Below are positions 9,848 through 20,560 of a stretch of DNA of 64,000 nt, one piece after another. Made by a program: the position numbers and the translations under genes. The stretch comes from Dactylis glomerata (taxonomy: Eukaryota > Streptophyta > Magnoliopsida > Poales > Poaceae). Within the stretch, counting starts at the first letter, position 1; the number at the start of each line of letters is the position of its first letter. The stretch is taken from positions 5,730,124-5,794,123 of the forward strand of contig QXEO01000546.1 in the NCBI GenBank assembly GCA_007115705.1, in the 5' to 3' direction. A model generated the notes under the pieces. It was not told where the DNA came from and searched no databases. It saw only the letters and a program-made list of their open reading frames with translations.

Positions 9848-10994
9848 GTTGTAAGTTGGAAATTAGCCCAGCCATGCCGTCATGGGGCAAGCTTTCAACA
9901 TTGCACTATCTTTCATTTGAGTTGATATCGTGATCTTTTGTTTATGGATACTCGCGATGTGAAATGAATTGGGAATCTTGCGGGATCATGGAGTTTATAT
10001 ACGTGTTAGAGAAACGCCTGGGCCGCTAATCTAAGCCATGCATAATTCATGGTGGAAATTTACAGCATGCGCATAGTGAACATTCGACGACGTATCTCGC
10101 AATAAAAAGCTATACCAATGGTAAATAAAAGAGAAGTTGAGGTGTTCATTGTCTGTTTGTCCTATCATTTTGATGTGGGCTTGTTCCATGTCATCGGGCA
10201 CAGAGGTACCTCATTGGTGGTTCTCGATGATACGTGTATACTTACAATGACAAGAGCTTGCTTGGGACTCTAAGTAAAGTAGCATGAGGTTTGGGTATTC
10301 GTAGTTAACGGGACACGAAGTTTTCAACTTATGATTTGTCAAGCATATGCATCATAAGTGTATTTCCATTAACTTTAATCATTCAAGATGCTTATGATGG
10401 GGGCAATGAGAGCTCAAAGCTAGTAAGTACCATAATTTTTGAAGGTTTATAAAACTTGCAATCACTGCTTCCCTCCGCGAAGGGCCTTTCTTTTACTTTT
10501 TATGTTGAGTCACCACCTTCTATCTTTATGCACCGTCTAAGAGAGCATAGTTGTCATTCTGAGTATAATGTGCATTGACCCAAAGTTTTCATTAATTGAT
10601 TCATGATGTTGGTTTCACTTGTTCTTAAATTACTTGTATCTAGTCGCCCTCTTAAACTTGAAGGTGTCCTATGCATTTATGTGTTGCTCTCTCATGAGGG
10701 ACAAGCTAAAAACCATTTGTATGTTTTTCCTTATGATTTGAACATATGTTTGACTTTCATTGTTTCATTTTCATAATCTTTCATTTGTGTTCTTTTTCAT
10801 GTTATAACATGGTTGCTAAGTTTCTTCTATCAAGATTATGTCTTTCATGCCCATGTTTTAAGTTCTTTTGATCCCAGTGCACAATGCTTACATAGATGAT
10901 CAAGATTGTGTCGGTGCATGTCACCTCAAAAATTATTTCTTTTTTTTATCACTTACCTACTCGAGGACGAGCAGGAGTTAAACTTGGGGATGCT
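9848..10994 (+). other. Noncoding 3' internal region of element B, second part, with PPT
   Basis: This is homologous by eye to 48533-49671 of element A. It contains no coding frame. It ends with a polypurine-tract region (AACTTGGGGATGCT, about 10981-10994) directly before the LTR, in the same place as in A. Confidence 0.7.
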
Positions 10995-12686
10995 TGATAC
11001 GTCTCAAGCGTATCTATAATTTTTGATGCTCCATGCTTGTTCTTCCACAATTTGCTTAGTGTTTTGATACACTTCGTGGCATTTTTATGCATTTTCCGGG
11101 ACTAACCTATTAATGAGATGCCACAGTGCCAGTTCCCGGTTTTTTGTTGTTTTTGTGTTTCAGAAAAGTTACATAGGAAATATTCTAGGAATTGGACGAA
11201 ACAAAAGCCAAACATCCAGAAATTCACCGAAGCTTCCAGAGAACCGAATAGGAGACGGAGTGGGGCCACGTGGGGCCCACACAACAGGGCGGCGCGACCC
11301 AGGGCTAGGCCGCGCCCCCTATGTGTGTGGCCGCCTCGGTCCACTTCTGACGATGCCCCTTCACCTATAAAGAACCCCCGACGGGAAAAACCTAAAGACC
11401 CGGTCACTTTTCCAGAAACATATCGCGATCCGCCACCGTCGTCGACCCGAGATCGGGAGGGTCCAGAAGCTCTTCCTGGCACCCTGCCGAAGAGGGGAAT
11501 TGCCACTGGAGGTCTTCTTCATCACCATGCTTGCCTCTGGCGCGATGAGTGAGTAGTCTACCTTGGACTATGGGTCCATAGCAGTAGCTAGATGGTTGTC
11601 TTCTCCACCATGTCCTTCATGTTTAGATCTCGTGAGCTGCCTTACATGATCGAGATCACCGTTATGTAATTCTACATGTTGTGTTTGTTGGGATCTGATG
11701 AATATTGGTGTTATGATTGAGTTGATGTGTTGAATATTATCTTATGTTATCTCTATGTTGTTTATGATCTTGCATGCTCTCCGTTGTTAGTAGCTATCTT
11801 GGCCGAGTAGATACTAGTGACTCCAAGAGGGGGTATTTATGCTCGATAGTTGGGTCATGCCTCTATTTAATCTGGGGGAGTGACAGAAACCTCTAAGGCT
11901 GTAGATGTGCTATTGCCACTAGGTTGAAAACAACATTCATATGCTCAAGGGCATATGCTTTGTTTACATTACACACTTTGCTTAATGCAGTTATCTCTTG
12001 TTCGCAACTTAATACTTGTGGAGTTCTCGGATTGATTCACCACAAGTGGATTATTAGTCATAGATGCAGTTGGATGGCGGTCTATGTATCTTGTTGTAAT
12101 GCCCAGAGTAAATATCATAGTGATCCTCTCGACATATGCTCGTTATCTTTATTCTATCAATTGCCCAACTGTAATTTGTTTACCCAGCATGTGTTATTTT
12201 ATCTTATGGAGAGACACCACTAGTGAACTGTGGACCCCAGTCCTATTTCCATTATATTGCTATCATCTGTTTACTTTACTCGCACTGTTTACCTTACTCG
12301 CATATTACTATTGCTTTCCACTCGATACGCTCATTCCTTTGTTTACAGCAAACCGGTGAGATTGACAAGCTCATCGTAAGTTGGGAACAAAGTATTTGGT
12401 TGTGTTGTGTGCAGGTTCCACATTGCTACTAGTTGAAGACACGCTAACAAGTTATCGTTAACGACGCCATTGTTGGAGTGTCACTAAGCTAGCAAGCATC
12501 ACCTTCTGGAGTGTTGGCTTTTTCATACTGGATGATTAAACCTTGGTTTCATAACTGAGGGAAAACTTGCTGCTGTACTCATCAAACCTTCTCTTGGGGT
12601 TTCCAACTGGCCGGTCATTTACTTCATCAACTACACGCCAACAAGTTCTTTGGCACCATTCATCACCGCGCCATCAAATGCAATCA
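10995..12686 (+). repeat. 3' LTR of element B
   Basis: It starts TGATACGTCTCAAGC at 10995 and is similar along most of its length to the A LTR (42901-44484). Its end is placed at ...CAATCA (12686) by comparison with the F LTR: after the ACACGCCAACAA segment, where the A LTR ends, B continues with a shortened version of the relic PBS/leader extension seen in F (TTTGGCACC, then GCGCCATCAAATGC). The boundary cannot be proved because the 5' LTR is outside the window. Confidence 0.7.
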
Positions 12687-13141
12687 GTCTTCATCTTCTA
12701 TCTTTAAGCACCTTCTTGAGAGCATAGATGTTGTTCTTAGTGCAATATGCTTGTCCCAGAACACGGTTAATTGTGGTATAATTTTGATGCTTGTATCTTT
12801 GATATTTCTACTTCTAGTCTTCTCTTGAACTTCAGAGGTGCCTTGGCATTTATGTTTTGCTCCACACATAAAGGCAAAAGTGATACCACTTTATCATATC
12901 TTATTATGAGCATATGTTTCATGTTGCTTATTAATAGTGTGTTGGTATTTCTTCATGGCTTGCATGACTATGAGGTAACATTGGTTGCATACTTCTTATT
13001 ATGAATTGCCTAAGTACTTGATCATATAGTGAGAATATATACATCTTATGAAGCAAATGTGTTCGTGAAAGTTTCTTTTATCCAACTCAGTTGCTAACTG
13101 AATTGCTTGAGGACAAGCAATAAGGTAAGCTTGGGGGGAGT
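12687..13141 (+). mobile_element. Element C: 3' internal end of another Gypsy-like retroelement
   Basis: The sequence resembles a diverged version of the B/A 3' internal region (CTTTAAGCACCTTCTTGAGAGCATAG compared with about 10520-10550, noted in pieces). It ends in a polypurine tract AAGCTTGGGGGGAGT at about 13127-13141, immediately before a different LTR. No coding potential is present. B probably inserted here, cutting off the rest of C. Confidence 0.6.
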
Positions 13142-14534
13142 TGATACGTCTAGAACGTATCTACTTTCCCAAACCCTTTTGCTCTTGTTTTCCCTCTAAT
13201 TTGTGTGTTTTGAATACAACTAACACGGATTAATGCTGTTTTCAGCAGAATTGCTCTGGTGTCTTGTTTTTATGCAGAAATCCAACTTTCAAGAAAAATG
13301 CCGAAAAATATCGCAAAGTTCCTATTTTACCAGCAGACTCACGGAGCCAGAAGACGAGACGGAGAGGGGCCATGAGGGGCCCACACCACTTGGTGGCGCC
13401 AGCCAGGCTAGGCCGCGCCAGGGGGTGGTGTGGCCGCCTAAGCCATCGCCTCGACCCCTCCTTCCGCCTACATATTTCCTCTGACCTGAAAACATCGGTG
13501 GTTTAGCAGTTTTCCCAGATAGAGTTTCGCTGCACCGCCACCACCAGAAACCGCGATTCGGAACCAGAAACTCCATTCTGGCACCCTGCTGGGACGGGGT
13601 ATTGGAGGAGATCATCGCCATCATCACCGACGTCTCTCCATCAACCATCCATGATTTCCGTATCCATGTGTGAGTAATTCGCGCTGTAGGCCGAAGGGGA
13701 TGGTAGGGATTGGATGAGAACATTCATGTAATTGCTATAAGATTGTTAGGAAATGGTGCCTAGTATCCATTGTTAGTGCTTTTGACATTGTTGCAACTTG
13801 TTGTGCTTAATGCTTGTCACTTTGGGCCCGAGTGCCATGATCTCAGATCTGAACATGTTATTGTTTCATGAAGATAATTGTTTTTTGTGATCTTACTTGC
13901 AAGTTGTATACACATATCATTGTCCAGAACCCGAGGCCCCAAAGTGACATTAATTAGGATAACCAGAGGGGATGGCTTTGATGTGAGGATCACATGTATT
14001 CACGAAGTGTTAATGCTTTGCTCCGGTACTCTATTAGAAGGAGTACCTTAATTATCAGTAGTTTCCCTTGAGGCCCCGCTGCAAACGGGCTGGTAGGACA
14101 AAAGATGTTGTGCAAGTTTCTCATTGCGAGCACGTACGACTATATACGGAACACATACCAATGGTTACTTAGTACTAGGATGCTTTATCATTATTTATCT
14201 GCAATTGCCCATGTCTTGATTATTATATGAATTATCTTATCCATGCAATGCCCGTTCATCCATCCCTATGCCTACAGTATTTAATCCTGCTATTTACTAT
14301 AGTCACTGCTGTCTTTATTTTATTAGTGCTGCTATTATTCTGCTACTATCACTACTATAAAACTGTTGCTACTGATAAATTGTTGCGAGCAAGTCTATTT
14401 CCAGGTGCAACTGAATTGACAACTCATCTGTCAAGGCTTATAAATATTTTTTGGCTCCCCTTATGTCGAATCAATAAATTTGGATTTTACGTCCCTCGAA
14501 GACTGTTGCGACCCCCTATACTTGTGGGTCATCA
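13142..14534 (+). repeat. 3' LTR of element C
   Basis: It starts TGATACGTCTAGAACG and ends CTTGTGGGTCATCA, 1,393 bp. It is preceded by a PPT and is clearly distinct from the A/B/F LTR apart from the first 20 bases. The sequences flanking the LTR do not match each other as a 5-bp duplication, so it is the 3' LTR of a truncated element rather than a simple solo LTR. Confidence 0.65.
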
Positions 14535-16002
14535 ACAACTCATACTGCAAAACTCTTACGAGAGCAAAGATCCAAAGGATTACATTCAGAGGTCATGACC
14601 CACCATTACATCAAACAATGGAAGGAAGTTATGCTATTAGACATAGCAAGGATGACAATGGCCTAAGAGGCCAGAAGCATAATAGCGAGAACCCATTCCG
14701 CAGCCTCAAGCTGCAGTCTGGGAACCCAAGCTAGTTGCCGAAGTCATTATCGACATAGAAACCACCATCATGACCTGCGGCGGTCTCTTCTGTGAAAAAC
14801 AACATTAAACAAGGGTGAGTACGAGGGTACTCAGCAAGCTTGACCTTCTACACTATATAATGAGGCATCAAGGATATTTTTGTGTAGCTCTTTGCAGAAA
14901 TCAAGTTTTCTTTGTGAAAACGACACAAGGCGAGGTCTACTCAGAGTTTGTAAAGGGGATAAGAGAGCATCTCGCTAACTCTGTTGATCATGAAGCAACC
15001 ACCAAATCATAACCTTCAGAACCCACTCATCTCAGATCACCCCCTCGACCCCGAGGAAGTAATCTAGAGTCTCACTCTGAAGTTGGCACTTTTACGATTA
15101 AGTTCATGTTGTCTATGATCTAGTACCTATCTCCAAGTAGTCTTTAATCGTGGACATGACTTTTCAAAAAGATTTAACCCTGCAGGGGTGCACAACTTTA
15201 TCCACATGTGACGACCGTCTCCTGGACCCTTGCAAGGAGTCTTAGCGGAGTGATGATCGCCTACAATATTTACCTCACATGGACCTATTCCATGAGCCAC
15301 GTCAAAAAGTTTTAGTCCTCCATCGCAAGACGGCCATTCTCCGACGTGGAACCGTTTGTTGCATGGCGAGGTTGGTTTACCCGAGGGTCTGCCTCAGCCA
15401 ACCCTATCTGCATTCATGTATGATGCACCTCCTCCTTCTCCATCTCTTTTAAAAACATTTTCAATGCGTATGTCAAATGGAAAGCCTGAACTAGGTAGCT
15501 CATGGATAATTCTAAGTTAGTCAGTCAACAGGAGTCCCATTCCTCCACGTTTGGTTGTACGCTCATCTTGGATCAAGAGACAAGAACTTGGGTCCTAGGG
15601 CGGCAAGAATGAGTCAAAGAACCACAACTCACGTGGCGGCTCATCCAGGCCTATTGTCATGTTTTGTCAATTCTCCACAATTACCACGACAAACTATCAT
15701 GCTAGATTCATATAGACCTTCAATCCCAAGTAGAGGAGTTGCAATAATAAGAACTAGCATGGCTAAGCATAAGTATAGTAAGTTTCCGGTGACGCAAAAG
15801 CAGAACCTAGTCATGCTAGGAGCAATGGATCATGGATATGAGGTTGACAATAGCAGGACATGCATTGAAGTAGTATTACTCAATGTTTTGGTAAAAGACG
15901 GTTCAACGCATGCAGATATGGTGGAGGCTCAAAATATTTATAATCATAGGATTACAAATGCATCAAAAGGGGTTACGCTTGTCTTGTTCGTCGGTGTAGG
16001 TG
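14535..16002. other. Unclassified, probably repeat-derived region
   Basis: No coding gene is supported. A 165-codon ORF at 15555-16052 shows no recognisable motif and runs into the TRIM element. Fragments such as AACCCTGCAGGGGTGCACAA (about 15177) and GGGTGAGTACGAGGGTACTC (about 14813) look like decayed transposon sequence, but I cannot name the family. Confidence 0.4.
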
Positions 16003-16299
16003 TACTGTATTGGATTGATGCTCTAGCCAACTATTACAAAAGTCCGAACTAATGAAAAGAGCTAGGCTGTATATTTATTTTAACACTCCCCCTCACAACT
16101 AAGCTGGACAAACGGGAAGACACTAGACGTGGGTAGATGGGGGCGCAACTATTTGGAGTAGATTAAATAGTGCGTTAGGCGGGGCTTGAACTTGAGACCT
16201 CTTGGCTCTGATAGCATATTAGATTGATGCTCTAGCCAACTATTCCAAAAGTCCGAACTGAAGAAAAGAGCTAGACTGTATATTTATTTTAACATACTG
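16003..16299 (-). mobile_element. TRIM (terminal-repeat retrotransposon in miniature)
   Basis: Two 78-bp direct repeats (16008-16085 and 16217-16294), which read TGTTAAAATAAA at the start on the minus strand, flank a 131-bp interior. Minus-strand order is LTR, then TGCTATCAGAGCC (initiator-Met-tRNA PBS with one mismatch, about 16216-16204), then an interior ending in TGAGGGGGAG (PPT), then LTR. TACTG occurs on both sides (16003-16007 and 16295-16299) as the 5-bp target duplication. It has no coding capacity, as normal for TRIMs. The two LTRs differ at several positions by eye, so it is not very young. Confidence 0.85.
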
Positions 16300-16824
16300 A
16301 TCAGTGTTGGTGTCAAACTCGGATGCGGTCTCGGGTTCCACCGAGAAGAAGAAAACACCAAAAAGGAAATAACACAATCAATACTATGCATCGATGCGCA
16401 ATCAAGCATCATATATGACAGGCTAAAGATACTCGATATAAACCCTAAGACATATTGAACAAGTTCAATGGGGTTTGGATGCACTAGGGTTAGCATTCCG
16501 ACAAACCCCATTTATTAAGGAGGGTTCATTTAGTTCTTCTAAATTAAGCTAGGTTCCAAGTTGTTTAAGCATGCATGATTTTGATGTCAAAGTGTAAATC
16601 TCCTTTTTCTGAACATTTTGATATATTATACACATTTGTCTGATATAGTATCAATATTTTATGAATTTTGCAAGTTTCTATCATTTTTCTGGAATTAAAA
16701 TAAAGCGTGCAGTCATTTTTTTTACCAGGGTCGGTTTGACCCATAGTCACTGAATGGGGGCCCTGGGGTCTACACTAGCGGACATGCTGGCGCGGCGGCC
16801 AGGACAACTGCGGCCACAACGAGC
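16300..16824. other. Element H, left part: LTR-like noncoding sequence, interrupted by S
   Basis: This is AT-rich and then GC-rich DNA without a gene, continuing at 28214 once element S and its TSD are removed. The right part ends in TGGGATGTTACA (29008-29019), a typical 3' terminus of a grass LTR. The whole may therefore be one old LTR, but no partner LTR or PBS is visible. Confidence 0.35.
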
Positions 16825-16829
16825 ACCCA
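16825..16829. repeat. TSD of element S (left, ACCCA)
   Basis: It is identical to 28209-28213 directly after the 3' LTR. Confidence 0.95.
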
Positions 16830-17046
16830 TGAAAGAGCATTTCCCGCCTAATTGATTTTGGCGTTTGTTAACAATACATTATCTATTAATGTGTGATTAT
16901 GCTTTGCAGGATTTTATAATATTCTTGCACAAGATATTGGGTTTTATATATTATACTTGATATTTAATATTGCCCAATGGAAATTATTGAGGAAATGGTG
17001 AAAATAAGCTCCTGGAGAAGTTTCATATAAAGTTGGGCCAGTTAGG

Positions 17047-17244
17047 CCGGCTTTAGCCGGTCCCCAGACCGGCTATAGCCGGACTGCTCGTTTTCGAGAG
17101 GGGTCCTGCGCCTCTGGACTCAACCGGCTATTTGTCCGGCTATTTCCGGCTGGGCCGAATATTTCAGGCCGGCTATAGCCGGTGTGAGACCGGCTTTAGC
17201 CGGTGTGGCCGGCTTTAGCCGGACTTAACTCCGGCTATAGCCGG
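17047..17244. promoter_or_regulatory. CCGGCTATAGCCGG-type palindrome cluster in U3 (5' LTR)
   Basis: There are six 14-mers of the form CCGGCTATAGCCGG (17069, 17169, 17231) or CCGGCTTTAGCCGG (17047, 17190, 17209). Between them is a degenerate stretch of CCGGCTATTT repeats (17124-17150). The TATA-centred form is a perfect palindrome. They lie directly upstream of the TATA box. A role as a transcription-factor site or methylation target is inference. Confidence 0.7.
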
Positions 17245-17282
17245 ACTTCCTGGCTGCCAACGGTCAGATATTTTGGGGGGGG

Positions 17283-17290
17283 TATAAATA
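17283..17290 (+). promoter_or_regulatory. LTR TATA box of element S
   Basis: TATAAATA lies between G- and C-runs. The copy in the 3' LTR is at 27486-27493. It is well placed for the retroelement transcript start roughly 30 bp downstream. Confidence 0.7.
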
Positions 17291-18005
17291 CCCCCCTCTT
17301 CTTCTCCAACGGGTAGCCAGCCAAGATTCAAGAACAGCACCATTGTTGAGCTCACCAAAGCAAGTAGATCTCCTCCCTCACCCCACCAAAGCTCTTGATC
17401 TTTGGAGAATCGAAGGAGAAGACCATCCTCTACATCCTCACCGAAGCGATTTGATTTCCCCTCTCATTTGCTTGAGGGCCCTTTGTGTCTTGGGTTCCCT
17501 TGTGTCCCAAGACCTTGTTTGTTTATTTGATATATTGCTACTTGTTGTTTCACAGCATTGTGTTGTGCTTGGGAGCCTCCAATTCGGTTGTGGATGCGTG
17601 CCCCAAGATTGTAAAGGCCGATTCCGCCTTGAGGAATCCCTTAGTGGAAAGTGAGCTAGGCCTTTGTGGCGGAAGCTTGCACCGGAGAATAGGGTGAGCC
17701 TTTGTGGCGTTGGTTAGGCCTTTGTGGCAACCACACCCCTCCAACGTAGACGTACTTCCCCTAAAAAGGAAGGAACTACGGGAATTACATCCGTGTCTCC
17801 GCGTGCTCCACTCTCGGTTACCTCTATCCTTTATTGCCTTTATATATTGTATCTTGTATAGCTTGCTAGTTTACATATAGGTAAATTCACCTTAGTTGCA
17901 TATCTAGAGAATTTACCTTTGTGTCAAGCCTAAATTGAAAAAGAACTAAAATTTGAGTAGCACCTATTCACCCCCCCCTCTAGGTGCCCATACGATCCGT
18001 TCAAT

Positions 18006-18017
18006 TGGTATCAGAGC
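18006..18017 (+). other. Primer-binding site, initiator Met tRNA (element S)
   Basis: TGGTATCAGAGC starts two bases after the LTR end and is the standard Copia PBS complementary to the 3' end of initiator Met tRNA. Confidence 0.95.
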
Positions 18018-18052
18018 CTCGGCTCTTATTTCGGGCTTAACCGCCTAAGAGT

Positions 18053-19612
18053 ATGGAAACTTCACCTAGTGAGGGCTCGGGTCAAGTTTCCATGGGTGAG
18101 TTCAAATCTTTGGAATCATCCATGGCTTCCATGACATCTCAAGTAGGTGAGTTGCGTGAAATGATAGCGCAACTCATGCAAGCTAAAAATGCTAATGCTC
18201 CTCCACCTCCGGAAAAACCCGCTACTCCACAAGTGGAGAATGTGGGGATTGATGAGGAGGGTGCCGACAAAAATGGCGATGCTAAGTCTTCCACCAAGGC
18301 CGACGGGAAAGGTGAATACCCGCATTGGTATTCACCCGACCCGCCGGTTCCTCATCCTCATATTAACCATAGAGGTGATCCGCCTAAGCTTGATGCATTA
18401 AACTTTGGTCAATGGCAATATCAAATGATCTCTCATATGCGCAGTTCTTGCATCGAGCTTTCGAGGATTGTTGAGGAAGGTTTCAAGGCCGTGGATCCAC
18501 ACAACATGACAAGAAGAGAGACGGTCGATAGCCAACTCAATGCTACCGCTCTCCACATGATTCAAGTCGCCGTTGGGTCCAAGGACTTGCCTCACATCCA
18601 ACATTTCTCCACCGCCAAAGAAGCTTGGCAAGGACTCTCCGACGTCTTTGTCGGTAATGAGAGCATGAAGAAGACAAGATATGTGGCCTTCTCAAATCAA
18701 GCGGAAGGATTCTTCATGTTGGATGGTGAGGACCATCAAGAAATGTATAGAAGACTCAAGGCTATCGCTACCACCTTCAAGAACCTCGGTGCTCACCATA
18801 TTGATGATGAGTGGATCAAGATGAAGTATATTCTTGCGCTTACTCCATATGAGCCCGCGGATGTGAAGAGTGTCCAAGGCAAGCACAACTTCAATGAGAT
18901 GACCTCAAATCAAGTGATGCAAGAGATTCAAGCCTACAAGGTTGCCGCACAAAATGCGGAGGATGCTCGTGCTCGTGCCATAGGAATGCAAAGAAGCTCC
19001 AATCTTGCATTAAAGGCTAGTGTGGTTGAGAAAGAAATTCCTTCTCAAGCAAGTATTGAAGCAAGGCTTGAAATGTGTCCCGAGGACATAAGGCATGAGT
19101 ACAATGAGCACATGGCCTTCTATGGAAAAACCTTTTGGGTTGATCCACACAAGGCCAAAGAAGACAATCAAAGAAGAAGCAAGTCAAGTGGCTATCAAAG
19201 GAATGACAACAATGGTCAAAGGGTGAGGACATGCTACAATTGCAATGATAGATTTCATTTTGTTGCCGAGTGTCCTTATGAGAAGAGAGAAGACCATGGT
19301 GGGAAGCTCATCTTCAAAAGCAAGACCAAGTCACCATCCAAGAAGCCATTTGTGAAGAAGGGTGGACCAAAGAAGAAACAACCAAAGTTTGTGTTCTTGA
19401 CTCAAGAAGAGTACTCCGCAAGTGAGAGTGATGAAGAAGAAACCACAACGAGTGAGATGGCCGCAATGGCAACCACCTCCACTTCCTCCACATCACTCTT
19501 TGAATCCCCCAATGAGGACTCTCTTGCCAAGAACGTCAAGTGCCTTATGCCAAGTCTTCCGAGGTATCACCCACATCTTTCTCTTCCTCTAAGACTAATG
19601 ATGCTTCCTTGA
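18053..19612 (+). CDS. gag: Copia gag, N-terminal part (element S), frameshifted
   Basis: The ATG lies 36 bp after the PBS. It is the capsid/nucleocapsid precursor of the retroelement particle. The 519-codon frame has a coiled N-terminus, a UBN2-type gag domain (about residues 95-300, with QWQYQMISHM and AWQGLSDVFVGNE), and one CCHC zinc knuckle at about residue 394 (CYNCNDRFHFVAEC). In the knuckle the usual Gly before His is Phe. Near 19549 the frame changes: the coiled-coil continuation is in the next frame from about 19540. A single missing base explains this. The last 20 or so residues of this ORF are therefore out-of-frame readthrough. Confidence 0.85.
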   Translation: METSPSEGSGQVSMGEFKSLESSMASMTSQVGELREMIAQLMQAKNANAPPPPEKPATPQVENVGIDEEGADKNGDAKSSTKADGKGEYPHWYSPDPPVPHPHINHRGDPPKLDALNFGQWQYQMISHMRSSCIELSRIVEEGFKAVDPHNMTRRETVDSQLNATALHMIQVAVGSKDLPHIQHFSTAKEAWQGLSDVFVGNESMKKTRYVAFSNQAEGFFMLDGEDHQEMYRRLKAIATTFKNLGAHHIDDEWIKMKYILALTPYEPADVKSVQGKHNFNEMTSNQVMQEIQAYKVAAQNAEDARARAIGMQRSSNLALKASVVEKEIPSQASIEARLEMCPEDIRHEYNEHMAFYGKTFWVDPHKAKEDNQRRSKSSGYQRNDNNGQRVRTCYNCNDRFHFVAECPYEKREDHGGKLIFKSKTKSPSKKPFVKKGGPKKKQPKFVFLTQEEYSASESDEEETTTSEMAAMATTSTSSTSLFESPNEDSLAKNVKCLMPSLPRYHPHLSLPLRLMMLP

Positions 19613-20523
19613 ATGATCTTGCTAGTCTTAGAGTAAAGGAAGAAATTATTGCTTTTGATGATTATGTGTCTAGTGTAGATGGTGCTCATAAGATTCACTT
19701 TGAACGTCTATTGAGCCAATATGGTAAAACTCTTGAAAAACTAGATGAACAAATGAGGCTTGAAAGAGAATATGCTCAAGATATTGCCTCACTAACCGAG
19801 TCTCTTGAAGAAGAGCAAGAGGAACGAGCAACTCTTGAAGAGAAGCTCGATTCCATTGAGGAATCTAATAATGAAGTTATTTCCAAACTCACCAAAGAGC
19901 GTGACCATGCTCGTGCTAAAGTAAAAATGCTTAAAAAGGAAAAAGTTGAATTTGGTGTTGGTCATGATATACTTGTTAAGGATTTGGAAGATCTTGACAA
20001 GGCTTACAAGGCCTTGAAAAGTGAACACTCTATCCTTACCAAGTCACATGAACAACTTCAAATTCAATTGACTAAGAATAATGTGCCTAGTTCTTCTACT
20101 TCTACTTGTGATCATGCAAATGTCATTGAAGAAAATGCTAGGTTGAAAGATGAGCTAGCCAAGTCCTCCATTCCCATTGGTGAGAAAAACTTGAATGACC
20201 TTTTGAGTAAGCAAAAGGCATTTGGTGATAAAACGGGGATTGGCTATGTCTCAAAGAAGAAGAAGAAGAACAACAAGAAGAAGAAGGCCAAGCCCGCACA
20301 AGCAAAGAAGGATCCTATTGTGGGTGGCAAAGCCACTCATGATGATCATGCGGGAATTGCTAACCCTCACTATGTTCTATTTCGTGATTATTATGGTGAT
20401 GTTTATGCAAAATATGTTGGTCCAAATGATGGTTATGTTGCTTGGTCTATTTGGGTTCCAAAGACCCTTGTTGCTAACAAAAGAGGACCCATTGAAAAAT
20501 GGGGACCTAAAACCAAGCAATGA
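19540..20523 (+). CDS. gag: Gag C-terminal coiled-coil region (element S), separate frame
   Basis: This 327-codon frame lacks its own ATG at the start (GTG at 19540) and continues the gag ORF that ends at 19612. It has a long heptad-rich Glu/Lys/Leu coiled coil (codons about 40-190), a basic KKKKKKNNKKKKAK stretch (about codon 240) and a C-terminal block containing DYYGDVYAKYVG and WVPKTL. A long coiled-coil gag tail is typical of SIRE-type elements. It ends in TGA at 20521, 10 bases before another stop (20531) that bounds the pol frame. Pol expression would need a shift or bypass here. Confidence 0.75.
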   Translation: MPYAKSSEVSPTSFSSSKTNDASLNDLASLRVKEEIIAFDDYVSSVDGAHKIHFERLLSQYGKTLEKLDEQMRLEREYAQDIASLTESLEEEQEERATLEEKLDSIEESNNEVISKLTKERDHARAKVKMLKKEKVEFGVGHDILVKDLEDLDKAYKALKSEHSILTKSHEQLQIQLTKNNVPSSSTSTCDHANVIEENARLKDELAKSSIPIGEKNLNDLLSKQKAFGDKTGIGYVSKKKKKNNKKKKAKPAQAKKDPIVGGKATHDDHAGIANPHYVLFRDYYGDVYAKYVGPNDGYVAWSIWVPKTLVANKRGPIEKWGPKTKQ

Positions 20524-20560
20524 TCTCTTGTAGGACTATGCTTCCGGTGGTTCAAAATGG

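Larger units (their letters stand above)
1..12686 (+). mobile_element. Element B: Athila-lineage LTR retrotransposon, 3' part, interrupted by CACTA element K
   Basis: Positions 1-1832 and 9848-10994 line up with the 3' noncoding internal region of element A (46706-48532 and 48533-49671). Together they lead into an LTR opening TGATACGTCTC at 10995. The junction at 1832/9848 is a clean insertion: removing 1833-9847 restores the order seen in A around 48530. B is plus-strand and lacks its 5' LTR and most of gag, which lie beyond the left edge. No pol or env ORF is visible. It appears to be inserted in element C, whose 3' end follows at 12687, but a TSD cannot be checked. Confidence 0.8.
16830..18003 (+). 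repeat. 5' LTR of element S
   Basis: TGAAAGAGC...CCGTTCA, 1,174 bp. A TATA box (TATAAATA, 17283-17290) lies 39 bp after a cluster of palindromic CCGGC-TATA/TTTA-GCCGG motifs, so that cluster falls in U3 where enhancer elements are expected. Confidence 0.95.

Noticed and set aside
13142..14534. Solo LTR
   Set aside because: It is preceded by a PPT and internal-type sequence, and the flanks show no matching 5-bp duplication, so it is better read as the 3' LTR of a truncated element.
15555..16052. 165-codon plus-strand ORF
   Set aside because: No recognisable motif, ordinary composition for random frame, and its 3' end runs through the left LTR of the TRIM. It is not supported as a gene.
17047..17244. 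CRISPR-like array
   Set aside because: The regularly repeated palindromes have short, irregular spacers and sit in a plant LTR next to a TATA box. This is a eukaryotic retroelement, so CRISPR is excluded.
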